From Shewanella jiangmenensis (GTDB lineage Bacteria; Pseudomonadota; Gammaproteobacteria; Enterobacterales; Shewanellaceae): a DNA stretch of 64,000 bases. Position 1 is the stretch's first letter. Each line of letters begins with the position of its first letter. Made by a program: the position numbers and the translations under genes. This document shows, one piece after another, positions 19,731 through 29,889 of the stretch. Below the pieces are notes generated by a model, which was not told the DNA's origin, did no database searches, and was given only the letters and a program-made list of their open reading frames with translations. The stretch is taken from the NCBI RefSeq assembly GCF_018596335.1, contig NZ_JAHEPS010000007.1, positions 62,001 to 126,000 of the forward strand, read 5' to 3'.

Positions 19731-20000
19731 TTACACTTTAATGTCGATGATGGTGCCAACCGTTTCATCGGCTGCCTTAATCACCTCGGTAGAGGCCTCA
19801 GCCTGACGAACCGACTCGGTGGCTTTGACCAGCGCATCTGCGGTATCCGGCGCCTCAGACTTAAGGGCTGCCGTGTCACTGCCCTGTTGCACCTGATTGG
19901 CGGCAGGGGCGCGGGCCACGTCTATGGTCGCCTGGGTCAAGCCGGATTGGGCACTGTTAAAGCCATTCACGCCTGAAACGGACGCAGGTGGAATTTGCAT
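19731..20000 (-). CDS. Small conserved-looking protein of unknown function
   Basis: An 89-residue acidic, Ala-rich protein starting MQIPPASVSG. The ATG at 20000 is chosen because AAAGGAGGG lies four bases upstream, a very strong ribosome-binding site; the frame is open further but without such a site. The C-terminus reads ADETVGTIIDIKV, a hydrophobic tail after a predicted helix. No signal peptide or membrane helix. It ends 5 bp before the metalloprotease gene, so the two form an operon, and it may be a partner, inhibitor or substrate of that protein. I do not recognise the family. Confidence 0.6.
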   Translation of the reverse strand: MQIPPASVSGVNGFNSAQSGLTQATIDVARAPAANQVQQGSDTAALKSEAPDTADALVKATESVRQAEASTEVIKAADETVGTIIDIKV

Positions 20001-20232
20001 AACTCCCTCCTTTAAAAAGCCTGTGGTCAACAGGTCAATTATTGGCCAAAACACCCGTAAAAGCCAGTAAATTCGGCGCCTGCGTCATGGTTCAAATTGC
20101 TGTATCAGTTGTTGCTTAAACTATTGCGAAAGTTACTGATTAAGCCATTACTTGCAACAGTACACTGAGCCGCACTTAACCTGCCATAATAAATAGTGCC
20201 CATCACCCCGGCGACAACGCACTGCCCAAACG

Positions 20233-21486
20233 TCAGGCGCACTCGCCATGCCAGCCGCTCTCCCAGTCTTTCCATACCGGATTGAGGCCCCTGGACTTAA
20301 GCACTGACGCAATGGTCGCCGCGCTGCGCTCATCGCTTATCTCAAATTGATCGAGATGGGTGTCCGGCTCTGAGTAACCGCCCGGCGATGTGGCGCTGCC
20401 GGCGCTGGTTTGGGTGATCCCAAGTGCAAACAGATTATCGCGAAAATCCGGCCGCTCGCGGGTTGAGAGACTGATGTCCAGACTCTCGCTGAACAGACGA
20501 AAGGCACAAATCATTTGTACCAGCCCCCGGTCACTGATTTCGGTCTTGGGTGCAACTCCGCCGGTGCAGGGCCGAAGCCGCGGCAGCGAAATACTGTAAC
20601 GGCTGCGCCAGTAACGGTTTTCGAGGTACTGCAGGTGATGCCCCATAATCAGCGCATCGAGGCGCCAGTCATCAAGACCCAGCAGCACCCCAAGGCCAAT
20701 TTTATCCACGCCGGCCCGGGCGAGCCGGTCGGGGGTATCAAGACGCCAGATAAAGTCGGTCTTTTTGCCGCGGGTGTGGTGTTCGCTGTAAGTGCGCCGC
20801 TGATAGGTTTCCTGATACACCATCACCGCATCTAGCCCGAGGGAGACAAGCTCGGCATAGTCCGCCTCTGACAAGGGCTGAACTTCCATCGCAAGGTACG
20901 AAAACGCCGATTTCACCTGGGGCAGCACCCGGCGAAAATAGTCCATCCCCACCTTGGTTTCATGCTCCCCCGACACCAACAGCACTGAGTCATAGCCCAT
21001 GGCCTGAATAAGCGCGATTTCACGGCCGATTTCGGCGTCATTCAGGGTTTTGCGCTTGATTTTATTGACCATGGAAAAACCACAGTAGTCACATTCATTG
21101 GCGCACAGGTTCGATAAATAAAGTGGCAGATACATGCCGATATTGGCACCAAAGCGCTTGCGGGTAAGGCGCACGCTTTGTTGTGCCATCTGCTCAAGAT
21201 ACGGCTCAGCAGCGGGTGACAGCAGCGCCATCAGCGCGTCGAGCCGACCGGCCGGCGCCCTGAGTGCCCGCTCTACATCGGCAGCAGTGGCCGAGTAGAG
21301 CCCAAGCCGCCAGCGGTCAATGTCAAGCGCTGCAAACACCTCAGAGAAGTTGCCTTTAACGCTGCCAGTGCCAGTGCCCGTGGCCTTGCCCGTAAAATTG
21401 CCCGTCACGTCGCCCGAAAGCTTGCCAATCAGCTTGTCTTTTTCGTTACCCAAGGACGCCTGATGTTGCGATTGGATTGCCATCAT
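20233..21486 (-). CDS. thiH: 2-iminoacetate synthase ThiH
   Basis: Radical SAM tyrosine lyase that makes dehydroglycine for thiazole synthesis. The cluster motif [10 protein letters not shown] (CxxxCxxC) and the downstream [27 protein letters not shown] and [16 protein letters not shown] blocks are all present. The 417-residue protein is about 45 residues longer than E. coli ThiH at the N-terminus, because of a Gly/Thr/Lys tetrapeptide repeat encoded by 12-bp repeats. The first ATG (21486) overlaps the thiG stop (ATGA), and a second ATG follows immediately. It is the last gene of the thi operon. No hairpin terminator is obvious in the ~230 bp behind it. Confidence 0.95.
   Translation of the reverse strand: MMAIQSQHQASLGNEKDKLIGKLSGDVTGNFTGKATGTGTGSVKGNFSEVFAALDIDRWRLGLYSATAADVERALRAPAGRLDALMALLSPAAEPYLEQMAQQSVRLTRKRFGANIGMYLPLYLSNLCANECDYCGFSMVNKIKRKTLNDAEIGREIALIQAMGYDSVLLVSGEHETKVGMDYFRRVLPQVKSAFSYLAMEVQPLSEADYAELVSLGLDAVMVYQETYQRRTYSEHHTRGKKTDFIWRLDTPDRLARAGVDKIGLGVLLGLDDWRLDALIMGHHLQYLENRYWRSRYSISLPRLRPCTGGVAPKTEISDRGLVQMICAFRLFSESLDISLSTRERPDFRDNLFALGITQTSAGSATSPGGYSEPDTHLDQFEISDERSAATIASVLKSRGLNPVWKDWESGWHGECA
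21350..21433 (-). repeat. 12-bp coding tandem repeat at the thiH 5' end
   Basis: Seven 12-bp units with the core TTGCCCGT on the plus strand (for example 21386-21397 and 21398-21409) encode tetrapeptides of the pattern G-x-x-[T/S/I/K], such as [12 protein letters not shown] and GTGT. They lie in front of the conserved ThiH sequence. Confidence 0.85.
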
Positions 21487-22253
21487 GGATGCGTTCCAAG
21501 AAAGCCGGTCAGTGGGCTCGTTTCCACCGCATGGTGACTGGTGGCACCAAGGCCGGCAAGATAAGCTTCGCGGCCAATTTCCACTGCTTTGGCAAAGGCT
21601 TTTGCCATCCGCACCGGATCGGCGCTTGATGCAATCGCGGTATTTACAAGCACAGCATCGGCGCCAAGCTCCATCGCCTCACAGGCGTGGGACGGCGCGC
21701 CAATACCCGCGTCCACCACCACGGGAATACCGGCCTGCTCGATGATAATTTTCAAAAACTCACGGCTAACCAACCCCTGATTGGAGCCTATGGGGCTGCC
21801 AAGGGGCATGACTGCTGCGCAGCCAATCTCTTCAAGGCGGCGGCACAGCACAGGGTCGGCATGCACATAGGGCAGCACCTTAAAGCCCTGGCTCACCAGC
21901 TCTTTTGCGGCAAGAAATGTCTCAATCGGGCACGGCATCAAGTACTTGGGATCCGGATGAATTTCCAGTTTAAGCCACTCGGTGCCAAGCATTTCCCGGG
22001 AGAGTTCGGCGGCGAATATCGCTTCTTTGGCGGTGCGCGCCCCCGAGGTGTTGGGTAAAAGGCGCACCCCACGCGAAAGCAGCGGCGCCAGGATATCGTC
22101 GCTGCCCGCTTTAAAGTCGACCCGCTTCATGGCGAGTGTGACAAGTTCACTGCCGCTGGCGGCAATCGCGTCCTGCATCACGCGCCCGGATGCAAATTTG
22201 CCGGTACCGGTAAAAAGGCGCGAGCTAAAGTCGGTATCTGCAATCTTCAGCAT
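21483..22253 (-). CDS. thiG: Thiazole synthase ThiG
   Basis: ThiG condenses DXP, dehydroglycine and ThiS-thiocarboxylate sulfur to the thiamine thiazole. The 256-residue TIM-barrel protein starts [20 protein letters not shown]; the ATG at 22253 has GGAGG seven bases upstream (inside the thiS 3' end) and is preferred to the longer open frame. The conserved [13 protein letters not shown] and [30 protein letters not shown] regions are present. It sits one base after the thiS stop and overlaps thiH. Confidence 0.96.
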   Translation of the reverse strand: MLKIADTDFSSRLFTGTGKFASGRVMQDAIAASGSELVTLAMKRVDFKAGSDDILAPLLSRGVRLLPNTSGARTAKEAIFAAELSREMLGTEWLKLEIHPDPKYLMPCPIETFLAAKELVSQGFKVLPYVHADPVLCRRLEEIGCAAVMPLGSPIGSNQGLVSREFLKIIIEQAGIPVVVDAGIGAPSHACEAMELGADAVLVNTAIASSADPVRMAKAFAKAVEIGREAYLAGLGATSHHAVETSPLTGFLGTHP

Positions 22254-22254
22254 G

Positions 22255-22458
22255 TCAGCCTCCTGCCACTGCGGAAAAAAGTTCAAGGTTGTCATTATCT
22301 TGTATATGGATATGTGGCCAGCGATGGCGCGGCACCAGTTCACCGTTTAGCACCAGCGCCACCTGGGTTTGTTTAACGCCCTGCGCCTGAACCAGGCTTG
22401 CCAAATCCTGCGCCGAATCAACCTGGCGCGCCTCACCATTTAACTGAATATTCAACAT
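22255..22458 (-). CDS. thiS: Sulfur carrier protein ThiS
   Basis: A 67-residue ubiquitin-like protein, adenylated by ThiF and thiocarboxylated at its C-terminus, that carries sulfur for thiazole formation. It begins [14 protein letters not shown] and ends in the required Gly-Gly (FSAVAGG). The ATG at 22458 overlaps the end of thiF by seven bases and gives the family length; an upstream in-frame start would add a non-homologous stretch. Confidence 0.95.
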   Translation of the reverse strand: MLNIQLNGEARQVDSAQDLASLVQAQGVKQTQVALVLNGELVPRHRWPHIHIQDNDNLELFSAVAGG

Positions 22459-23216
22459 GGGTCTGTCTCCCCGCGCGTGGCGCAAACAGCGCAGTGCGGA
22501 TCGGCAGGCACCCGGGCTTCATGCCAGCGAAAATGCCTGAAATCAAAGCGCTGCAATCGTCCTGACGGCAGCGGCATATCCAAAATAAGTTGCTGGATCA
22601 TCTGCGCCTGCAAGGCGGCGATGGCGGCAACCGCGCTGCCAAGCACACCCTGGGAGGCGCAGCGCTTCGCCGACTCGGTATCCTTGGGAAACAAACAGTG
22701 ATAGCAGCCTGATTTGACAGACGATGCGCCGCTCGCGGCCTGCAAAAACAGCAATCCCTCAAAGGCAGCTATGGCGCCACTCACCAGGGTTTTCTGCTGT
22801 GTATAGCAAAAAGAGGCCAAAAGATGCCGGGTCGCAAAATTGTCACTGCAATCGACAACCCAATGAATATCATCGAGTAAGTTGATGCTGGCATCATCAA
22901 GTTTACCTAGGGCACGAACGGCAGTGCCGTAGCGGCGCGAAAGCAAATCGGCCGCCACACGGGCCTTGCTTTGGCCAATGTCGGCCTCCGAAAACAACAG
23001 CTGGCGCGGCAGGTTGGAGAGCTCCACCATGTCATGGTCAAACAGCCAAAGCTCGCCAATACCTGCAGCAGCAAGGAGCTGCGCCACCTGACACCCAAGC
23101 CCGCCAACGCCGATGACAGCGACCCGGCTTTGCATCAGCTTTTGCTGCCCTGCCTCGCCGCACTCCGGCAGCAAAATCTGCCGTGAGTAACGGATAAAGT
23201 CTTTATCAGCGAGCAT
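22452..23216 (-). CDS. thiF: ThiS adenylyltransferase ThiF
   Basis: E1-like enzyme that activates ThiS with ATP. The nucleotide-binding glycine motif is VAVIGVGGLGCQVAQLLAAAG, followed by the conserved DHDMVELSNLPRQLLF and VVDCSDNFATRH. Two zinc-type Cys pairs are present, CYHC in the middle and CAVC near the C-terminus. It has 254 residues, overlaps thiDE by 11 bp and thiS by 7 bp, so the operon is tightly packed. Confidence 0.95.
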   Translation of the reverse strand: MLADKDFIRYSRQILLPECGEAGQQKLMQSRVAVIGVGGLGCQVAQLLAAAGIGELWLFDHDMVELSNLPRQLLFSEADIGQSKARVAADLLSRRYGTAVRALGKLDDASINLLDDIHWVVDCSDNFATRHLLASFCYTQQKTLVSGAIAAFEGLLFLQAASGASSVKSGCYHCLFPKDTESAKRCASQGVLGSAVAAIAALQAQMIQQLILDMPLPSGRLQRFDFRHFRWHEARVPADPHCAVCATRGETDPC

Positions 23217-24885
23217 GTCGTGCCTCCCATGCTGCCGCGAGGGCGCGGTAAGCGGCCGCAGGCTCGCTCGCTTGGGTCACGGCCCGCACCACAGCGATAT
23301 TATCCACGCCGGTGGCGGCCACATCGGTAAGATTTGTCCCATCAATGCCACCAATTGCCACCGTCGGCAGTGACTTAGAAAACAGGCGGCTTAAGGTGGT
23401 CAGCATCGACAGCCCCTGGGGCGGCGATGGCATGGTCTTGGTGGTGGTCGGGAAAATATGCCCAAGCGCAAGGTAACTTGGCTTCAATTCAAGGGCGAGG
23501 CGCGCCTCAAACACGCCGTGGCTTGAAAGCCCCAGGGCAAGCCCGGCTGCGACAATGCGCTCAAGTGCGGCGCTGTCTGCATCTTCCTGCCCCAGGTGCA
23601 CCCCAAAGGCGCCATGTTTGATGGCAAGCTGCCAGTGGTCGTTGATGAAAAGGCGCGCCTGATACTGCTTGCCAAGGGCGATGGCCCGAACAATCGCAGC
23701 TTCCAGCGCAGCGTCATCTGGACTATCCGGCGTGTCGGTTTTTATTCTGAGCTGAATGGTTTTCGCGCCCGCTTCAAGCAGGGTTTGTAAAAGCGCTACA
23801 TCACTCACCACAGGATAGACACCCAAATCCCTGGGCAGCGCCGGGAAAGGGCCCGCGGGCATATCGTCAGCGCTTTTCGTCAGTTTTGCCGATGGCTCTT
23901 TTACCCAACGTACCTTCGGCAGTGAAGACAAGCTTGCCGGCGTGCCGGTACGGGCCAAGGGCCCAGGGCCACTGCCCGGCTGAAATGATGCCTTAAGGCC
24001 CTCATACACATAGGCTTTTGCCATCATCACCGCATCGGGCAACACCATGCCTTTAGCCATAAAGGCGGCGATGGCACTGGAAAGGGTGCAGCCGCTGCCA
24101 TGGTTATTGGCGGTATCGACTCTGGGGCTTTCAAGGTAGAACTCGCCGCCCCGATAAAGCGTTGAAATATTGCCGATATCGCTAAGCAGCAGGAGATCGC
24201 TGGCATGCTGCGTCTGCCAGCGTGCATCGCCACCTTTGGCAAGCAGGCTTACGCCGAAGTGTCTCGCTACAGCACGCACCGCCAGGCGCCAGCGCGTGCA
24301 GTCTGACTCTGCTTCTTCACCAATGCTTTCGCCTGCATAAGGCACAGCTATCCCAGAGACCAAACGAGCGACTTCAGTCACATTCGGCGTGATAAGCGTT
24401 GCCCGGCCAGCAAATGCACTGAAGTCGAGCCCGCTGAAGTCGAGCGTGCTTACAGTCGCCGCGCCTTGAGCGCGCGATGCCGCATGCTGCAATTCATCGC
24501 CGCAGGAGGCCACCATCACCGGGTCGAGTATAACCGGCACGCCCGGCAGATTATCGCCAAGCCACTGCGCAAGAAACTCAAGCTGCGCCTGATTGGCGAT
24601 AAGGCCAATTTTGACCGCAGCCGGGTACAAATCCGCCTTCAATGCCTCGAGCTGAGCCGCAAGCATGGCCGGACTTACCGGCTCAACCGCCGTCACCGCC
24701 ACCGAATTTTGCGCCGTGATGGCGGTTATCACGCTGCAGCCATGGCAGCCAAGGTCATGCAGCGTCAGCAAGTCGGCCTGAATACCGGCGCCGCCGCCGC
24801 TGTCGGAGCCGGCGATGGTCCAGACCACTGGCCTTGCCGCCAATTCACTTTCAACCAAGGGATTTGCAGCCATAGCCTTGCCCAT
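23206..24885 (-). CDS. thiDE: Bifunctional HMP(-P) kinase / thiamine-phosphate synthase (ThiD-ThiE fusion)
   Basis: A 559-residue fusion that phosphorylates hydroxymethylpyrimidine (ThiD part, about 18-290) and joins HMP-PP to thiazole phosphate (ThiE part, about 345-559). The ThiD half shows WTIAGSDSGGGAGIQADLLT and DTANNHGSGCTLSSAIAAFMAKG. The ThiE half shows LRIKTD, FINDHWQLAIKHGAFGVHLGQED, GLSSHGVFEA and VAIGGIDGTNL. The two are joined by a Pro/Ser-rich linker. The stop of thiC and this start are adjacent. Such fusions are common in Shewanella and relatives. Confidence 0.95.
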   Translation of the reverse strand: MGKAMAANPLVESELAARPVVWTIAGSDSGGGAGIQADLLTLHDLGCHGCSVITAITAQNSVAVTAVEPVSPAMLAAQLEALKADLYPAAVKIGLIANQAQLEFLAQWLGDNLPGVPVILDPVMVASCGDELQHAASRAQGAATVSTLDFSGLDFSAFAGRATLITPNVTEVARLVSGIAVPYAGESIGEEAESDCTRWRLAVRAVARHFGVSLLAKGGDARWQTQHASDLLLLSDIGNISTLYRGGEFYLESPRVDTANNHGSGCTLSSAIAAFMAKGMVLPDAVMMAKAYVYEGLKASFQPGSGPGPLARTGTPASLSSLPKVRWVKEPSAKLTKSADDMPAGPFPALPRDLGVYPVVSDVALLQTLLEAGAKTIQLRIKTDTPDSPDDAALEAAIVRAIALGKQYQARLFINDHWQLAIKHGAFGVHLGQEDADSAALERIVAAGLALGLSSHGVFEARLALELKPSYLALGHIFPTTTKTMPSPPQGLSMLTTLSRLFSKSLPTVAIGGIDGTNLTDVAATGVDNIAVVRAVTQASEPAAAYRALAAAWEARHAR

Positions 24886-27054
<2,169 letters not shown>

Positions 27055-27116
27055 TCAGCTGAGATGTTGCGTTGCTGGCCACTTTTGTCATCAGCTTTCG
27101 GCGGGCTTTCGCCTCG

Positions 27117-27164
27117 TTTTCCGGCTTAGCTTCCGGTTTATCTTCCGGCTTATTTTCTGGTTTA
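27117..27164. repeat. 12-bp tandem repeat in the thiC leader
   Basis: Four 12-bp units of the form T(C/T)TTC(C/T)GG(C/T)TTA lie between the TPP riboswitch and the thiC start. Read on the minus strand in one frame they would encode KPEN-KPED-KPEA-KPEN, but that frame has no start codon upstream of the repeats, so they are taken as untranslated leader. Confidence 0.7.
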
Positions 27165-27196
27165 GACTGCTGACATTAACTGGGGTGGATTTGATG

Positions 27197-27278
27197 CTTG
27201 TTTCCTTCGCAGGTTCTAACCTGATCAGGTTCAACGGATCCCGAATAAACGGTCTCAGCCCTAAGGCACTCCGACAAG
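27197..27278 (-). ncRNA. TPP riboswitch (THI element)
   Basis: On the minus strand the conserved thi-box parts occur in order: the P1 helix ACAAG/CTTGT (27274-27278 with 27197-27201), GGAGTGCC, CTGAGA, GATCCGTTGAACCTGATC and a 3' AACCTGCGAAGGAAACAAG. The aptamer precedes thiC by about 290 nt. Binding of thiamine pyrophosphate is expected to lower expression of thiC-thiDE-thiF-thiS-thiG-thiH. Whether control is by termination or translation is not clear; I see no strong terminator hairpin directly after it. Confidence 0.95.
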
Positions 27279-27285
27279 TGCTGGC

Positions 27286-27315
27286 AGTATAGGCGTAAGC
27301 CGCAGGCGAAAACAA
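27286..27315 (-). promoter_or_regulatory. Promoter of the thiC operon
   Basis: On the minus strand TTGTTT (27315-27310), an 18-bp spacer and TATACT (27291-27286) place the start site at about 27279, exactly where the riboswitch aptamer begins. Confidence 0.65.
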
Positions 27316-27423
27316 GAGGCCAAATTGGGAAAAACAGCGAAAAACACCAATCAAGACATGAGTAATTATTCTACTGGATAACAATACCATATATGTAACG
27401 TGCGGCTATCAGCTGAAATTATT

Positions 27424-28476
27424 TCAACGCAAATCCTGCTTACCCATCAGCGCAAGGTACTTGTTGATGCCCTCCTTCAGCGCCTTTTTCACCCTGTCTT
27501 CACCGCAGCGAAACGGGTATCCAAGATTTTCGGCGTGGGGATTTAGTGGCGTCGGTACCTTGACCACCCGATAGCAGGTATCGCCGGATTTGACGATACG
27601 ATTGGGGTCGATTTTCGAATCCAGGGTATTGGGTTTGTAAAAATCATCGGCATCCGGCACCAGCAGCACTTCCATCTCCGGCAGAAGCTCCGACATACTG
27701 CGGCCGCTGCGATTGATATGGGCCGTCTTTTGCTCGGCGTAACTTTCGGTCAAGGCATTGAGTGCATTGGCATTCTGGCGCGCCATAAAGCGGCTGGCAG
27801 GCGTTGAGAAATCAAGCTGACTCTGCTCAGATGGTGCTGGAGCCTCTATTGGCGGCAGAGATTCGCGCCGGGCCGTCAGAGCCGGTTCGACTGCAGGCTT
27901 TGCAGGGAGCGGTTCATCTTTTATAGGGTCAGGCTCTTTTGGCGCTGCAGCCAAGGCTGGCTCGATGGGCGCTTTTTGCTCGTTACCTTGCTCAGGCTTA
28001 ACTTTTTCGGCTTCAGGTTCGGGTTTGATTGCTGCGGGCTTGGAGGGATTTGCCTCTGGCGGCAGTTCAATCGGCTGTTTTGGCGCGCTGAAAACCAGAT
28101 AGGATTGCAGCGCTTTGGGTGATTTTCGACTTTCCAGCGCCGTAAGAGCCGGCGCCATAAAGTAGATGGCACCGGCAAGCAGCGCCAAGTGGATTAAGGC
28201 CACCGGCAACAAGTGGCCAAGCAAAAATGTGCGCCCAACGCGGCTGTCTGTCGCAGTGTGTGCTTCCCGGTGCGCGGCTAGAGCCACCAACGGCAACTGA
28301 ATACCGACCATAGTACTGACTGCTTCATCAGACTTTAATCTCACCGGCTCTTCTTCGTCAAAAAACGAATTGCTGGCCAAAAACCAAGCCCCAGCAGGAC
28401 GGTGCTGGGGTTCCATTGATGCTGCAATCCATTCTTTGCCCACGGCTGATGGGTTTTGGTCGTCCTTTTCCGGCAA
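27424..28476 (-). CDS. Single-span membrane protein with Pro/Lys/Glu-rich periplasmic linker, function unknown
   Basis: A 350-residue protein starting at TTG, accepted because AAGGAAGGA lies seven bases upstream and no ATG with a ribosome site is near. An ~83-residue cytoplasmic N-terminus is followed by one transmembrane helix (about 84-112, LLGHLLPVALIHLALLAGAIYFM), a TonB-like Pro/Lys/Glu/Ala-rich linker (about 130-215) and a C-terminal periplasmic domain with two cysteines (GDTCYRVVKVPTPL and GYPFRCGEDRV) that may form a disulfide. The layout recalls TonB/TolA-type spanning proteins, but the C-terminal domain is not recognisably TonB. It stands alone, divergent from the PAQR gene. Confidence 0.65.
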   Translation of the reverse strand: MPEKDDQNPSAVGKEWIAASMEPQHRPAGAWFLASNSFFDEEEPVRLKSDEAVSTMVGIQLPLVALAAHREAHTATDSRVGRTFLLGHLLPVALIHLALLAGAIYFMAPALTALESRKSPKALQSYLVFSAPKQPIELPPEANPSKPAAIKPEPEAEKVKPEQGNEQKAPIEPALAAAPKEPDPIKDEPLPAKPAVEPALTARRESLPPIEAPAPSEQSQLDFSTPASRFMARQNANALNALTESYAEQKTAHINRSGRSMSELLPEMEVLLVPDADDFYKPNTLDSKIDPNRIVKSGDTCYRVVKVPTPLNPHAENLGYPFRCGEDRVKKALKEGINKYLALMGKQDLR

Positions 28477-28958
28477 ACCTATATCCTTCCTTTTAATCTC
28501 ATAGCGATTAGTGTCACAGCGATTTGCACGGCTGCTCGCGCTGCCGCAGTGGTTCCGGCAGCTTTTGTAGACGCAGCAATAGGCCCTAAAGTTAGCAGCC
28601 TGTTAAGTCAAAGGCGTCAGTTAATCCCGCAGACAATGTTCTTTTTGAATCAGCAAGGGCGACGCTCTTTTTGAATCCGCAGGGGCGACTAAGTTCCCGA
28701 AACCTTCATCAAAAAAGCAGCATCAAAGCAACATAGGAACAGCTACAACGCGGCAGCAGACCGTCATTATCGAGTTTGGGGTAATGGCCTGGAAATTTAA
28801 AAAACGAATGGGTAAAAAATTATTATCCAATAAATACAGAAATATAAAGAATCAAAAAAAATTTAAGCGTACACTTGTACTCTTTTTTGTGGAGTTTGCC
28901 GAATGCCGATGTTAGATTAACCACTCTAAAGCCAAACCCGATCACTTAAGAGTTCACC
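28477..28958. other. Gene-free divergent region
   Basis: 482 bp between two divergent starts. It holds the FabR-like palindrome, an AT-rich segment (about 28795-28865) and an imperfect 23-bp direct repeat, CTTTTTGAATC(A/C)GCA(A/G)GGGCGAC, at 28641-28663 and 28667-28689. No open frame looks coding. Confidence 0.6.
28866..28883 (+). promoter_or_regulatory. FabR-like operator
   Basis: AGCGTACACTTGTACTCT has a perfect GTACA-N2-TGTAC core and closely resembles the E. coli FabR operators of fabA and fabB (AGCGTACA...). It is 76 bp before the PAQR/HlyIII start. The E. coli homologue yqfA has been predicted as a FabR target by comparative work, which supports the assignment. Confidence 0.6.
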
Positions 28959-29696
28959 ATGTCGTCAATGCAAGTCAGCAGCGCAGCGGTCACTGCGCCC
29001 ACTCACACCTCAGGCAATATCCCCGACACAGCTGCCGATGCGGGCAGACAACAGCCGCTGGGTGCTTATTGTGCGCGTGAAGAGCTGGCCAATACCTTAA
29101 GCCATGGCATTGGCGTGCTGGCGGCGCTGATTGGCACGGCGGCCATGTTGTATGACAGCATCGGCCATTTAAGTTTGCTGCAAACCTTAGGGGTTGGTCT
29201 TTACGGCCTGAGTATGGTGCTGCTGTTTGCCTGCTCTACTGCGTATCACTGGGCCAAGTCTCCTGCGCTTAAGCGTAGATTCAAACTTTATGACCACTGC
29301 GCCATTTATCTTTTGATTGCAGGAACTTACACGCCTTTTGTACTCATTACTCTGGAGGGAGCCGGTGTCGATTGGGTACTGGGTGCCATCTGGTTACTTG
29401 CACTCGGCGGCATTGGATTCAAGCTTTTGTTTTTGAATCGCTTTAAAGCATTCAGCCTGGTGCTGTACCTTGCCATGGGCTGGCTGTGTGTGGCGGTGCT
29501 CGACCAGATGATCGCAGGCATGACCGACACCGGCTTTACCCTGCTGCTCACCGGCGGCCTGTTTTACAGCCTCGGCGTGGTGTTTTATGCGGTGAAACGC
29601 ATTCCCTTTAACCATGCTATCTGGCACCTGTTTGTGCTTGGCGGCGCCATCAGTCACTTCCTGTGTATTTACCTCACGGTGATCCCTAAAGGCTGA
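28959..29696 (+). CDS. PAQR/hemolysin III family membrane protein (YqfA/TrhA type)
   Basis: Inner-membrane protein of the HlyIII/PAQR superfamily, linked in bacteria to membrane-fluidity or energy homeostasis; hemolytic activity should not be assumed. The 245 residues include about seven transmembrane helices. Family residues are visible: EELANTLSHG, the SxxYH motif in FACSTAYHW, the aspartate in KLYDHCAIYLLIAGTYTPF, and the C-terminal FNHAIWHLFVLGGAISHF histidines that bind metal. The N-terminal ~40 residues are hydrophilic and Ser/Thr/Ala-rich. A FabR-like operator upstream suggests coordination with unsaturated fatty acid synthesis. Confidence 0.9.
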   Translation: MSSMQVSSAAVTAPTHTSGNIPDTAADAGRQQPLGAYCAREELANTLSHGIGVLAALIGTAAMLYDSIGHLSLLQTLGVGLYGLSMVLLFACSTAYHWAKSPALKRRFKLYDHCAIYLLIAGTYTPFVLITLEGAGVDWVLGAIWLLALGGIGFKLLFLNRFKAFSLVLYLAMGWLCVAVLDQMIAGMTDTGFTLLLTGGLFYSLGVVFYAVKRIPFNHAIWHLFVLGGAISHFLCIYLTVIPKG

Positions 29697-29889
29697 TTCG
29701 TAAAGCGCAAATGCTGCAGGGGCTAACACCAAGGCTATTTTAAAGCTGCTTACCAGCCATCACACTGGGGTTAATCCGCGCCGCCTATAGCTGGTTGCTC
29801 TTCGCGTTAGCGTTGCCGTTGGCTTTATCCTTGCGTTTCTTTTTGCCTGTTTCCACATAACTCAGACCCAAGATTAAGCCCAGTGAGCG

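Noticed and set aside
28959..29696. Hemolysin function for the HlyIII-family protein
   Set aside because: The family name is historical; the sequence supports a PAQR-type membrane protein only.
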